DNA from: Pleurodeles waltl
Taxonomy: Eukaryota > Chordata > Amphibia > Caudata > Salamandridae
Direction of reading: 5' to 3'
Assembly: GCF_031143425.1 (NCBI RefSeq)
Contig: NC_090450.1
Span: 219,429,442 to 219,493,441, forward strand
DNA: 64,000 nt
This document shows, piece by piece, positions 1 to 12,600 of the stretch (position 1 is its first letter; the number at the start of each line of letters is the position of its first letter). The position numbers and the translations under genes are program-made. The notes under the pieces were generated by a model, which was given only the letters and a program-made list of their open reading frames with translations, ran no database searches and had not been told where the DNA came from.

Positions 1-119
1 GATCAGTAGGAGTGAAGGGGACCTTTTTAACCTCTGGGACGAGAGTGAGGACTACAGGCTCATTCAATTTTTAAAATGTGGCTGCTGTTTGCTTTACTCT
101 CTCTTTGCCTACATCACTT

Positions 120-560
120 AGATGTGAAGTGCTGTGCAGTGCAGAAGTGGTAACTCTGCAGTGGTTGCATGTGTGCCTGGGAAGGGCATGGCACAGGAAT
201 AGAGCAGTGTTATACACTACATGCACTGTGAGTGCATGTACTGAGTGCATGTGTAACTGCAAAGGGTGCACAACATCAAAGATGTAGCGCTATGCAGTGT
301 GTGCATGGTGAGTGCATGCACTGGGTGTATGTGTACTTGTGAGGCGTACAGTACATGAAGGTGTAGTGTTGTGCAGAGAGTGCATGGTGAATGTGTGCCT
401 TGGCTATCGATGTGCCTCAAAGTAGCTCAGTACAGAAAGGCTACAGGACTGAGCAGTGCACTCAGAGAGAATGTCTCTGCTGAGTGAATGTGTGTCTGTG
501 GTGGCACAATACTTGGAGGTAACAGTGCTGGACATTGTATGTTTTGTGTACATACACAGA
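120..560. repeat. Degenerate ~84-bp tandem repeat
   Basis: The block repeats phrases of the type 'gagtgcatg...ctgggtgtatgtgtacttg...gtgcagtg' roughly every 80-85 bases, about five times, with substantial drift between copies. Short open frames on both strands are by-products of the repeat and match no protein family I recognise. The spacing was judged by eye. Confidence 0.5.
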
Positions 561-1960
561 GTGTGAGTGTGCCTGTAATAGCACATTACATAGGGGACCC
601 CGTTTTCCATTTTAAGAGGCCCTGGTCTGCCTGGTGAAGATATGAGGAGGTAGAGGAATATCCCAGACAGATTTGTGAGTTGGTGCAAGCCTGTGAGCTG
701 GGTTGGACACACTGGAGGAGGGAGAGCAAGGCTCCCCCTATACACTTTAAGGGGTGTTTGTTGATTCAGTGAAAGACCTTAAGGAAGGGGCCTGGCCACA
801 TCTCAGGAAGGTCATAGGACTACTAAGGGAATCCCTCCCAAAGAGTGTGCCTAGGTGCCTGTGATTAACATTTTGTTACACATTTCACTGTCACTGACAT
901 CCAGGTGTGACCCTAGTAGTTCCCATGGCCTGAGTTGTGGGACTAAGAAAACAAAGAAGAAATGGGACACCCAGTCACGAGTTAGGCCACAGGCTTTATT
1001 ATTCAAATGGTACACTTCCCAGATTACACAAATAAACCAAACGTGGCTCAGAAGTATTGCATAAACATGACATATATGTTATTTCATCAGTTCATATTGT
1101 CAAGTCTCATTTCTCTGTACTTCAATACGATTCAATTCTAATCAAAGCAACCTCCAAGATTCATTATTCAAAAAACGATCACTTAGAAAGTACAGGTGCA
1201 TTTGGTAATGAAACAACAAACATCTCACATACTGTCAATCGTCCCACTTTCAAACCAATCAAATAATTAACACACAATCTTTCACAAACACTCATTCATT
1301 CATTTTCACCCACAAATAAGGGTCTTAAATTAAAACAGAGAACTTATTATTTTTATAACATAAAAATTGCACTGCATCAAAACAGTACGGTATCAGCTCT
1401 TTGTCGCTATGCAGTCTCATAATCCAGCGTTGCTACTCAGTTTTATTGTACCACATATTTACTACTGGTTTTCCTTCAAAATGCTTTTTTCATGTGGCTT
1501 ATTAGATGTTTATATTTCTCCCAATTTTTTTTTCTTCCAGTTGGCGTATTCATTGTTCATCAACCGTGGGATTGCCACATCTGCGACCCCTTAATGCAAC
1601 ACCACCTGCAACAACATAAAAACCTACTGAGCCATGTCTGGAACCTCTTATGAAGATCAATATTAGTCACAACTCCTATATAAAAAGAAAGGTGAGGGTC
1701 CGGCCTGGCTTATACCTCAGCTAAAAACAAGCTCAATCTAGAAGCCACTGCCATTTCACCTACCCCAGCCTTTCACAAAAACAGAGAACCGTGAATAACT
1801 ATGCTTTTTACGTGTGATAAAAATGGTGCACCCATGCATCTCAAAATCAAACCAAAATAGGTGAAATCTTGACTAGCATGCTCTCAATATAGAAGTACAT
1901 ATCATAGCAACAAAATGGAACCTTCACAATGTATGTGATGATGCAGAATAATTCCAAACA
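561..1960. other. Non-coding stretch, no recognised gene
   Basis: This stretch is AT-rich after about 1000. I see no long frame, terminal inverted repeat or protein similarity. It ends exactly at the TTAA that begins the giant piggyBac-type element. It may hold an old retroelement tail (an AT-rich segment around 970-1330), but nothing in it is diagnostic. Confidence 0.6.
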
Positions 1961-1970
1961 TTAACCCCTT

Positions 1971-2388
1971 CTGTGCCGCGGACGTAGTGGTTACGTCCTG
2001 CGGCACAGTGCTGCTGTGCCGAGGACGTAACCACTACGTCCTCGGCACACAGCCCAGAGGGAGCGCTCTCGCTCCCTCTGTGGGGTTCCCCCCCACCCCC
2101 CCAAGTCAGGGATGGAAGGGGAAGCCCTTCCCCTCCCACCCCCAACCCCCCCCAACCCCCCCTGTGACGTCAGCGCGCGAGCGCGCGCTGATTAGTCACA
2201 GGGTCTCCCCCATCGCGCTGGAAGCAGAGCTTCCAGCGCGATTGAAAAAGAAATGCTTTTGCATTTCTTTTTCAATCCCATGGGGGAGGCCCCCAGAGGC
2301 TTCAAAGGGAAGGAAATGTATTTCCTTCCCTTTGAAGTCTCTCACAGGTTTCAAAAGCTGGATTGCTTGCAATCCGGCTTTTGAAACC
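1971..2388. repeat. Chain of consecutive hairpins at the piggyBac 5' end
   Basis: At least seven near-perfect inverted repeats follow one another: 1971-2008, 2015-2049, 2055-2080, 2162-2201, 2212-2242, 2242-2275, 2300-2337 and 2347-2388 (the fifth and sixth abut). Arms are 11-18 bases with loops of a few bases. The 2162-2201 hairpin carries the CRE-type octamer TGACGTCA at 2165-2172. The same succession occurs in the other piggyBac copy (25525-25909), with different arm sequences. Confidence 0.8.
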
Positions 2389-5300
2389 CCACTAGACACC
2401 AGGGATTTTTTTTTTTTCTTGAAATTGGCAAAAGGGAGCGACCCCTTGGGCAAGGGTCGCTCCCAGGGGGGCATTTTTTTAGGAAGGCCTTTTCTGCCCC
2501 CCCTGGGGGCAGATTGGCCTATTATTAGGCCGATCTGCCCCCAGGGGGGGCAGAAACCTCTAGGCACCAGGGACCTTTTTTTTTTATTTTATTTTTTGTG
2601 ATGAATTCTTTTTTTTTAGGTGGGGAGCGATCCCTTAGGCAAGGGTCGCTCCCCTACGGGGGCAATATATATTTAGGCCATTTCTGCCCCCCTTGGGGGC
2701 AGATTGGCCTATTTTGATAAGGCCAATCTGCCCCCAAGGGGGGCAGAAACCATTAGACACCAGGGAGTTTGTTTTTGCGCGCGAATGTCACGCAACAAAG
2801 TGACCCCTTTGGCAAGGGTCGCTCCCAGGGGGGGCAATTTTTTGGGAAGGCCTTTTCTGCCCCCCATGGGGGCAGATCGGCCTATTATTAGGCCGATCTG
2901 CCCCCAGGGGGGGAAGAAACCTCTAGGCGCCAGGGCAAATTTTTTTTTTGTGTTTTTTTTTTTTGTTCTTTTTTTTTTTTTTAGAGATGGGGAGCGACCC
3001 ATCAGGCAAGGGTCGCTCCCCTGGGGGGCAAATTGTATTTAGACCATTTCTGCCCCCCTGGGGGCAGATTGGCCGATTTTAGGTCAATCTGCCCCCAAGG
3101 GGGCAGAAACCACTAGGCACCGGGGATTTGTTTTTTGGCGCCAATGTCACGCAGGGGGAGCGACCCCGTAGGCAAGGGTCGCTCCCGGGGGGGGGGGTGG
3201 GGGGGCAAATTTATTTTAGGCCATTTCTGCCCCCCCGGGGGACAGATCGGCCTATTATTAGGCCGAACTGCCCCCGGGGGGGGGGCAGAACACTCTAGGC
3301 GCCAGGGCAATTTTTTTTTTTTGTTTTTTTTTTTTGTTGTTTCTTTTTTTAGAGATGGGGAGCGACCCATCAGGCAAGGGTCGCTCCCCTGGGGGGGCAA
3401 ATTGTATTTAGACCATTTCTGCCCCCCTGGGGGCAGATTGGCCAATTTTAGGTCAATCTGCCCCCAAGGGGGCAGAAACCACAAGGCACAGGGGATTTGT
3501 TTTTTGGCGCCAATGTCACGCAGGGGGAGCGATCCCGTAGGCAAGGGTCGCTCCCGGGGGGGGGGGGGGTGCCGGTTGGGGGGGCAAATTTATTTTATGC
3601 CATTTCTGCCCCCCCGGGGGACAGATCGGCCTATTTTTAGGCCGAACTGCCCCCGGGGGGGGGGGGCAGAACACTCTAGGCGCCAGGGCAATTTTTTTTT
3701 TGTGTTTTTTTTTTTTTGTTGTTTCTTTTTTTAGAGATGGGGAGCGACCCATCAGGCAAGGGTCGCTCCCCTGGGGGGGCAAATTGTATTTAGACCATTT
3801 CTGCCCCCCTGGGGGCAGATTGGCCAATTTTAGGTCAATCTGCCCCCTAGGGGGCAGAAACCACTAGGCACCGGGGATTTGTTTTTTGGCGCATATGTCA
3901 CGCAGGGGGAGCGACCCCGTAGGCAAGGGTCGCTCCCGGGGGGGGGGTGGAGGTTGGGGGGGCAAATTTATTTTAGGCCATTTCTGCCCCCCCGGGGGAC
4001 AGATCGGCCTATTATTAGGCCGAACTGCCCCCGGGGGTGGGCAGAACACTCTAGGCGCCAGGGCAAATTTTTTTTTCTGTTTTTTTTTTTTGTTGTTTCT
4101 TTTTTTAGAGATGGGGAGCGACCCATCAGGCAAGGGTCGCTCCCCTGGGGGGGCAAATTGTATTTAGACCATTTCTGCCCCCCTGGGGGCAGATTGGCCA
4201 ATTTTAGGTCAATCTGCCCCCAAGGGGGCAGAAACCACTAGGCACCGGGGATTTGTTTTTTGGCGCCAATGTCACACAGGGGGAGCGACCCCGTAGGCAA
4301 GGGTCGCTCCCGGGTGGGTGGTGGGGGTTGGGGGGCAAATTTATTTTAGGCCATTTCTGCCCCCCCGGGGGACAGATCGGCCTATTATTAGGCCGAACTG
4401 CCCCCGGGGGGGGGGGGCAGAACACTCTAGGCGCCAGGGCAATTTTTTTTTTGTGTTTTTTTTTTTGTTGTTTCTTTTTTTAGAGATGGGGAGCGACCCA
4501 TCAGGCAAGGGTCGCTCCCCTGGGGGGGCAAATTGTATTTAGACCATTTCTGCCCCCCTGGGGGCAGATTGGCCAATTTTAGGTCAATCTGCCCCCAAGG
4601 GGGCAGAAACCACTAGGCACCGGGGATTTGTTTTTTAGCGCCAATGTCACGCAGGGGGAGCGATCCCGTAGGCAAGGGTCGCTCCCGGGGGGGGGGGGTG
4701 GGGGTTGGGGGGGCAAATTTATTTTAGGCCATTTCTGCCCCCCCGGGGGACAGATCGGCCTATTATTAGGCCGAACTGCCCCCCGGGGGGGGCTGAATAC
4801 TCTAGGCACCAGGGCAATTTTTTTTTTGTGTGTTTTTTTTTTTGTTGTTTCTTTTTTTAGAGATGGGGAGCGACCCATCAGGCAAGGGTCGCTCCCCTGG
4901 GGGGGCAAATTGTATTTAGACCATTTCTGCCCCCCTGGGGGCAGATTGGCCAATTTTAGGTCAATCTGCCCCCTAGGGGGCAGAAACCACTAGGCACCGG
5001 GGATTTGTTTTTTGGCGCATATGTCACGCAGGGGGAGCGACCCCGTAGGCAAGGGTCGCTCCCGGGGGGGGGGTGGAGGTTGGGGGGGCAAATTTATTTT
5101 AGGCCATTTCTGCCCCCCCGGGGGACAGATCGGCCTATTATTAGGCCGAACTGCCCCCGGGGGTGGGCAGAACACTCTGGGCGCCAGGGCAATTTTTTTT
5201 TTGTGTTTTTTTTTTTTGTTGTTTCTTTTTTTAGAGATGGGGAGCGACCCATCAGGCAAGGGTCGCTCCCCTGGGGGGGCAAATTGTATTTAGACCATTT

Positions 5301-8300
5301 CTGCCCCCCTGGGGGCAGATTGGCCAATTTTAGGTCAATCTGCCCCCAAGGGGGCAGAAACCACTAGGCACCGGGGATTTGTTTTTTGGCGCCAATGTCA
5401 CGCAGGGGGAGCGACCCCGTAGGCAAGGGTCGCTCCCGGGGGGGTGGTGGGGGTTGGGGGGCAAATTTATTTTAGGCCATTTCTGCCCCCCCCGGGGGAC
5501 AGATCGGCCTATTATTAGGCCGAACTGCCCCCGGGGGGGGGGGCAGAACACTCTAGGCGCCAGGGCAATTTTTTTTTTGTGTTTTTTTTTTTGTTGTTTC
5601 TTTTTTTAGAGATGGGGAGCGACCCATCAGGCAAGGGTCGCTCCCCTGGGGGGGCAAATTGTATTTAGACCATTTCTGCCCCCCTGGGGGCAGATTGGCC
5701 AATTTTAGGTCAATCTGCCCCCCAAGGGGGCAGAAACCACTAGGCACCGGGGATTTGTTTTTTAGCGCCAATGTCACGCAGGGGGAGCGATCCCGTAGGC
5801 AAGGGTCGCTCCCGGGGGGGGGGGGGGTGGGGGTTGGGGGGGCAAATTTATTTTAGGCCATTTCTGCCCCCCCGGGGGACAGATCGGCCTATTATTAGGC
5901 CGAACTGCCCCCCGGGGGGGGCTGAATACTCTAGGCACCAGGGCAATTTTTTTTTTGTGTGTTTTTTTTTTTGTTGTTTCTTTTTTTAGAGATGGGGAGC
6001 GACCCATCAGGCAAGGGTCGCTCCCCTGGGGGGGCAAATTGTATTTAGACCATTTCTGCCCCCCTGGGGGCAGATTGGCCAATTTTAGGTCAATCTGCCC
6101 CCAAGGGGGGCAGAAACCACAAGGCACCGGGGATTTGTTTTTTGGCGCCAATGTCACGCAGGGGGAGCGACCCCGTAGGCAAGGGTCACTCCCGGGGGGG
6201 GGGGGGTGTGGGGGTTGGGGGGGCAAATTTATTTTAGGCCATTTCTGCCCCCCCGGGGGACAGATCGGCCTATTTTTAGGCCGAACTGCCCCCGGGGGGG
6301 GGGCAGAACACTCTAGGCGCCAGGGCAATTTTTTTTTTTGTGTTTTTTTTTTGTTGTTTCTTTTTTTAGAGATGGGGAGCGACCCATCAGGCAAGGGTCG
6401 CTCCCCTGGGGGGGGCAAATTGTATTTAGACCATTTCTGCCCCCCTGGGGGCAGATTGGCCAATTTTAGGTCAATCTTCCCCCTAGGGGGCAGAAACCAC
6501 TAGGCACCGGGGATTTGTTTTTTGGCGCCAATGTCACGCAGGGGGAGCGACCCCGTAGGCAAGGGTCGCTCCGGGGGGGGGGTGGAGGTTGGGGGGGCAA
6601 ATTTATTTTAGGCCATTTCTGCCCCCCCGGGGGACAGATCGGCCTATTATTAGGCCGAACTGCCCCCGGGGGGGGGGCAGAACACTCTAGGCGCCAGGGC
6701 AATTTTTTTTTTGTGTTTTTTTTTTTTGTTGTTTCTTTTTTTAGAGATGGGGAGCGACCCATCAGGCAAGGGTCGCTCCCCTGGGGGGGGCAAATTGTAT
6801 TTAGACCATTTCTGCCCCCCTGGGGGCAGATTGGCCAATTTTAAGTCAATCTGCCCCCAAGGGGGCAGAAACCACTAGGCACCGGGGATTTGTTTTTTGG
6901 CGCCAATGTCACGCAGGGGGAGCGACCCCGTAGGCAAGGGTCGCTCCCGGGGGGGGGGGGGGGGGTGGGGGTCAAATTTATTTTAGGCCATTTCTGCCCC
7001 CCCGGGGGACAGATCGGCCTATTATTAGGCCGAACTGCCCCCGGGGGGGGGCAGAACACTCTAGGCGCCAGGGCAATTTTTTTTTGTGTTTTTTTTTTGT
7101 TGTTGTTTCTTTTTTTAGAGATGGGGAGCGACCCATCAGGCAAGGGTCGCTCCCCTGGGGGGGCAAATTGTATTTAGACCATTTCTGCCCCCCTGGGGGC
7201 AGATTGGCCAATTTTAGGTCAATCTGCCCCCTAGGGGGCAGAAACCACTAGGCACCGGGGATTTGTTTTTTGGCGCATATGTCACGCAGGGGGAGCGACC
7301 CCGTAGGCAAGGGTCGCTCCCGGGGGGGGGTGGAGGTTGGGGGGGCAAATTTATTTTAGGCCATTTCTGCCCCCCCGGGGGACAGATCGGCCTATTATTA
7401 GGCCGAACTGCCCCCGGGGGGGGGGGGCAGAACACTCTAGGCGCCAGGGCAATTTTTTTTTGTGTTTTTTTTTTTTGTTGTTTCTTTTTTTAGAGATGGG
7501 GAGCGACCCATCAGGCAAGGGTCGCTCCCCTGGGGGGGGCAAATTGTATTTAGACCATTTCTGCCCCCCTGGGGGCAGATTGGCCAATTTTAAGTCAATC
7601 TGCCCCCAAGGGGGCAGAAACCACTAGGCACCGGGGATTTGTTTTTTTGGCACCAATGTCACGCAGGGGGAGCGACCCCGTAGGCAAGGGTCGCTCCCGG
7701 GGGGGGGGGTGGGGGGGCAAATTTATTTTAGGCCATTTCTGCCCCCCCGGGGACAGATCGGCCTATTATTAGGCCGAACTGCCCCCGGGGGGGGCAGAAC
7801 ACTCTAGGCGCCAGGGCAATTTTTTTTTTGTGTTTTTTTTTTTTGTTGTTTCTTTTTTTAGAGATGGGGAGCGACCCATCAGGCAAGGGTCGCTCCCCTG
7901 GGGGGGCAAATTGTATTTAGACCATTTCTGCCCCCCTGGGGGCAGATTGGCCAATTTTAGGTCAATCTGCCCCCAAGGGGGCAGAAACCACTAGGCACCG
8001 GGGATTTGTTTTTTAGCGCCAATGTCACGCAGGGGAGCGACCCCGTAGGCAAGGGTCGCTCCCGGGGGTGGGGGGGCAAATTTATTTTAGGCCATTTCTG
8101 CCCCCCCGGGGGACAGATCGGCCTATTATTAGGCCTAACTGCCCCCCGGGGGGGGCAGAACACTCTAGGCACCAGGGCAATTTTTTTTTTGTGTGTTTTT
8201 TTTTTTGTTGTTTCTTTTTTTAGAGATGGGGAGCGACCCATCAGGCAAGGGTCGCTCCCCTGGGGGGGCAAATTGTATTTAGACCATTTCTGCCCCCCTG

Positions 8301-9624
8301 GGGGCAGATTGGCCAATTTTAGGTCAATCTGCCCCCAAGGGGGCAGAAACCACTAGGCACCGGGGATTTGTTTTTTAGCACCAATGTCACGCAGGGGGAG
8401 CGACCCCGTAGGCAAGGGTCGCTCCCGGGGGGGCGGTGGGGGTTGGTGGGGCAAATTTATTTTAGGCCATTTCTGCCCCCCCGGGGGACAGATCGGCCTA
8501 TTATTAGGCCGAACTGCCCCCCGGGGGGGGCAGAACACTCTAGGCACCAGGGCAATGTTTTTTTTTGTGTGTTTTTTTTTTTTGTTGTTTCTTTTTTTAG
8601 AGATGGGGAGCGACCCATCAGGCAAGGGTCGCTCCCCTGGGGGGGGCAAATTGTATTTAGACCATTTCTGCCCCCCTGGGGGCAGATTGGCCAATTTTAG
8701 GTCAATCTGCCCCCAAGGGGGCAGAAACCACTAGGCACCGGGGATTTGTTTTTTGGCGCCAATGTCACGCAGGGGGAGCGACCCCGTAGGCAAGGGTCGC
8801 TCCCGGGGGGGGGGGATGGGGGTTGGGGGGGGCAAATTTATTTTAGGCCATTTCTGCCCCCCCGGGGGACAGATCGGCCTATTATTAGGCCGAACTGCCC
8901 CCGGGGGGGGGGGGCAGAACACTCTAGGCACCAGGGCAATTTTTTTTTGGTTTTTTTTTTTTTGTTGTTTCTTTTTTTAGAGATGGGGAGCGACCCATCA
9001 GGCAAGGGTCGCTCCCCTGGGGGGGCAAATTGTATTTAGACCATTTCTGCCCCCCTGGGGGCAGATTGGCCAATTTTAGGTCAATCTGCCCCCAAGGGGG
9101 CAGAAACCACTAGGCACCGGGGATTTGTTTTTTGGCGCCAATGTCACGCAGGGGGAGCGACCCCGTAGGCAAGGGTCGCTCCCGGGGGGGTGGTGGGGGT
9201 TGGGGGGGCAAATTTATTTTAGGCCATTTCTGCCCCCCCGGGGGACAGATCGGCCTATTATTAGGCGAACTGCCCCCGGGGGGGGGGGAGCAGAAACCTC
9301 TAGGCGCCAGGGGAATTTTTCTTTTTTTTCTTTTTTTTTTCTTTGTTTTTTTTTTAGAGATGGGGAGCGACCCATCAGGCAAAAGTCGCTCCCCTGGGGG
9401 ACAAATTGTATTTAGGCCATTTCTGCCCCCCTTGGGGGCAGATTGGCTGAGTTTAGGTCAACCTGCCCCCAAGGGGGCAGAAACCACTAGGCACCGGGGA
9501 TTTGTTTTTTGGTGCCAATGTCACGCAGGGGGAGCGACCCCGTAGGCAAGGGTCGCTCCCGGCGGGGGAGGGTGGGGGTTGGGGGGGCAAATTTATTTTA
9601 GGGCATTTCTGCCCCCCCCCCCTG
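2389..9624. repeat. GC-rich ~375-bp satellite array
   Basis: The anchor 'ggggatttgttttttggcgcc' recurs near 3123, 3496, 3874, 4248, 4623, 5000, 5374, 5750, 6128, 6510, 6885, 7258, 7631, 8001, 8363, 8741, 9120 and 9495, giving about 18 units of 362-382 bp. More diverged units fill 2389-3120. Each unit is itself a dimer of ~187-bp halves. Each half contains a short hairpin (gagcgaccc...gggtcgctc) and a longer C/G hairpin around 'cagatcggcctattattaggccg'. Units also carry poly-G runs and a T-rich tract, and length differences lie mostly in these homopolymers. Units at 3874-5000 and 5000-6128 form matching trimers. Many short frames rich in PPGG and KKKK are artefacts of the array. Confidence 0.9.
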
Positions 9625-12600
9625 GGGCCGGCTGAGCTACAGGCCAAACACCACAGGTAGGCACCTTGCAAAAAACACCTCTGTTTTCTGTGAAAAAATA
9701 TGTTGTGTCCACGTTGTGTTTTGGGCCATTTCCTTTTGTGGGCGCTAGGCCTACCCACAGAAGTGATGTACCATTTTTATCGAGAGACTTAGGGGAACGC
9801 TGGGTGGAAGGAAATTTGTGGCTCCTCTCAGATTCCAGAACTTTCTGTCACCGAAATGAGAGGAAAAAGTGTTTTTTTGGGCCAAATTTTTATGTTTGCA
9901 AAGGATTCTGGGTAACATAACCTGGTCAGAGCCCCGCAAGTCACCCCATCTTGGATTCCCCTGGGTTTCTAGTTTTCAAAAATGCACTGGTTTGCTAGGT
10001 TTCCTCAGGTGTCGGCTGAGCTACAGGCCAAAATCCACAGGTAGGCACTGCTTTTTATAAAAAAATGTGATGTGTCCACGTTGTGTTTTGGGCCCTTTCC
10101 TTTCGTGGGCGCTAGTCCTACCCACACAAGTGAGGTATCATTTTTATCGGGAGACTTGGGGGAACGCTGGGTAGAAGGAAATTTGTGGCTCCTCTCAGAT
10201 TCCAGAACTTTCTGCCACAGAAATGTGAGTATCATGTGTATTTTTAGCCAAATTTTGAGGTTTGCAAAGGATTCTGGGTAACAGAACCTGGTCCGAGCCC
10301 CACAAGTCACCCCTCCTTGGATTCCCCTAGGTCTCTAGTTTTCAGAAATGCACAGGTTTGGTAGGTTTCCCTAGGTGCCGGCTGAGCTAGAGGCCAAAAT
10401 CTACAGGTAGGCACTTTGCAAAAAACACCTCTGTTTTTTTCCAAAATTTAGGATGTGTCCACGTTGCGCTTTGGGGTGTTTCCTGTCGCCGGCGCTAGGC
10501 CTACCCACGCAAGTGAGGTATCATTTTTATCGGGAGACTTGGGGGGAACGCTGGGTGGAAGGAAATTTGTAGCTCCTCTCAGATTCCAGAATTTTCTGCC
10601 ACAGAAATGTGAGGGACATGTGTTTTTTTAGCCAAATTTTGAGGTTTGCAAAGGATTCTGGGTAACAGAACCTGGTCCGAGCCACACAAGTCACCCCTCC
10701 TTGGATTCCCCTAGGTCTCTAGTTTTCAGAAATGTACAGGTTTGGTAGGTTTCCCTAGGTGCCGGCTGAGCTAGAGGCCAAAATCTACAGGTAGTCACTT
10801 TGCTAAAAACAGCTCTGTTTTCTGTGATATGTCCACGTTGTGTTTTGGGGCATATCCTGTCGCGGGCGCTAGGCCTACCCACACAAGTGAGGTATCATTT
10901 TTATCGGGAGACGTGGGGGAACGCTGGGTGGAAGGAAATTTGTGGCTCCTCTCAGATTCCAGAACTTTCTGCCACAGAAATGTGAGGAACATGTGTTTTT
11001 TTAGCCAAATTTTGAGATTTGCAAAGGATTCTGGGTAACAGAACCTGGTCCGAGCCCCGCAAGTCACCCCTCCTTGGATTCCCCTAGGTCTCTAGTTTTC
11101 AGAAATGCACAGGTTTGGTAGGTTTCCCTAGGTGGCGGCTGAGCTAGAGGCCAAAATCTACAGGTAGTCACTTTGCTAAAAACAGCTCTGTTTTCTGTGA
11201 TATGTCCACGTTGTGTTTTGGGGCATATCCTGTCGCGGGCGCTAGGCCTACCCACACAAGTGAGGTATCATTTTTATCGGGAGACTTGGGGGAACGCTGG
11301 GTAGAAGGAAATTTGTGGCTCCTCTCAGATTCCAGAACTTTCTGCCACAGAAATGTGAGTAACATGTGTATTTTTAGCCAAATTTTGAGGTTTGCAAAGA
11401 ATTCTGGGTAACAGAACCTGGTCCGAGCCCCGCAAGTCACCCCTCCTTGGATTCCCCTAGGTCTCTAGTTTTCAGAAATGCACAGGTTTGGTAGGTTTCC
11501 CTAGGTGCCGGCTGAGCTAGAGGCCAAAATCTACAGGTAGGCACTTTGCAAAAAACACCTCTGTTTTTTTCCAAAATTTAGGATGTGTCCACGTTGCGCT
11601 TTGGGGTGTTTCCTGTCGCCGGCGCTAGGCCTACACACGCAAGTGAGGTATCATTTTTATCGGGAGACTTGGGGGAACGCTGGGTGGAAGGAAATTTGTA
11701 GCTCCTCTCAGATTCCAGAACTTTCTGCCACAGAAATGTGAGGGACATGTGTTTTTTTTAGCCAAATTTTGAGGTTTGCAAAGGATTCTGGGTAACAGAA
11801 CCTGGTCCGAGCCACACAAGTCACCCCTCCTTGGATTCCCCTAGGTCTCTAGTTTTCAGAAATGTACAGGTTTGGTAGGTTTCCCTAGGTGCCGGCTGAG
11901 CTAGAGGCCAAAATCTACAGGTAGTCACTTTGCTAAAAACAGCTCTGTTTTCTGTGATATGTCCACGTTGTGTTTTGGGGCATATCCTGTCGCGGGCACT
12001 AGGCCTACCCACACAAGTGAGGTATCATTTTTATCAGGAGACGTGGGGGAACGCTGGGTAGAAGGAAATTTGTGGCTCCTCTCAGATTCCAGAACTTTCT
12101 GCCACAGAAATGTGAGGAACATGTGTTTTTTTAGCCAAATTTTGAGATTTGCAAAGGATTCTGGGTAACAGAACCTGGTCCGAGCCCCGCAAGTCACCCC
12201 TCCTTGGATTCCCCTAGGTCTCTAGTTTTCAGAAATGCACAGGTTTGGTAGGTTTCCCTAGGTGGCGGCTGAGCTAGAGGCCAAAATCTACAGGTAGTCA
12301 CTTTGCTAAAAACAGCTCTGTTTTCTGTGATATGTCCACGTTGTGTTTTGGGGCATATCCTGTCGCGGGCGCTAGGCCTACCCACACAAGTGAGGTATCA
12401 TTTTTATCAGGAGACGTGGGGGAACGCTGGGTGGAAGGAAATTTGTGGCTCCTCTCAGATTCCAGAACTTTCTGCCACAGAAATGTGAGGAACATGTGTT
12501 TTTTTAGCCAAATTTTGAGGTTTGCAAAGGATTCTGGGTAACAGAACCTGGTCCGAGCCCCGCAAGTCACCCCTCCTTGGATTACCCTAGGTCTCTAGTT

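Noticed and set aside
71..745. Short His/Cys-rich frames near the left edge
   Set aside because: They follow the degenerate ~84-bp repeat on both strands, with no recognisable domain.
3100..9500. Dozens of 60-230-codon frames rich in PPGG, GERPRRQG and poly-Lys
   Set aside because: They recur with the ~375-bp satellite on both strands and in several phases, have no domain and vary with homopolymer length, so they are repeat artefacts.
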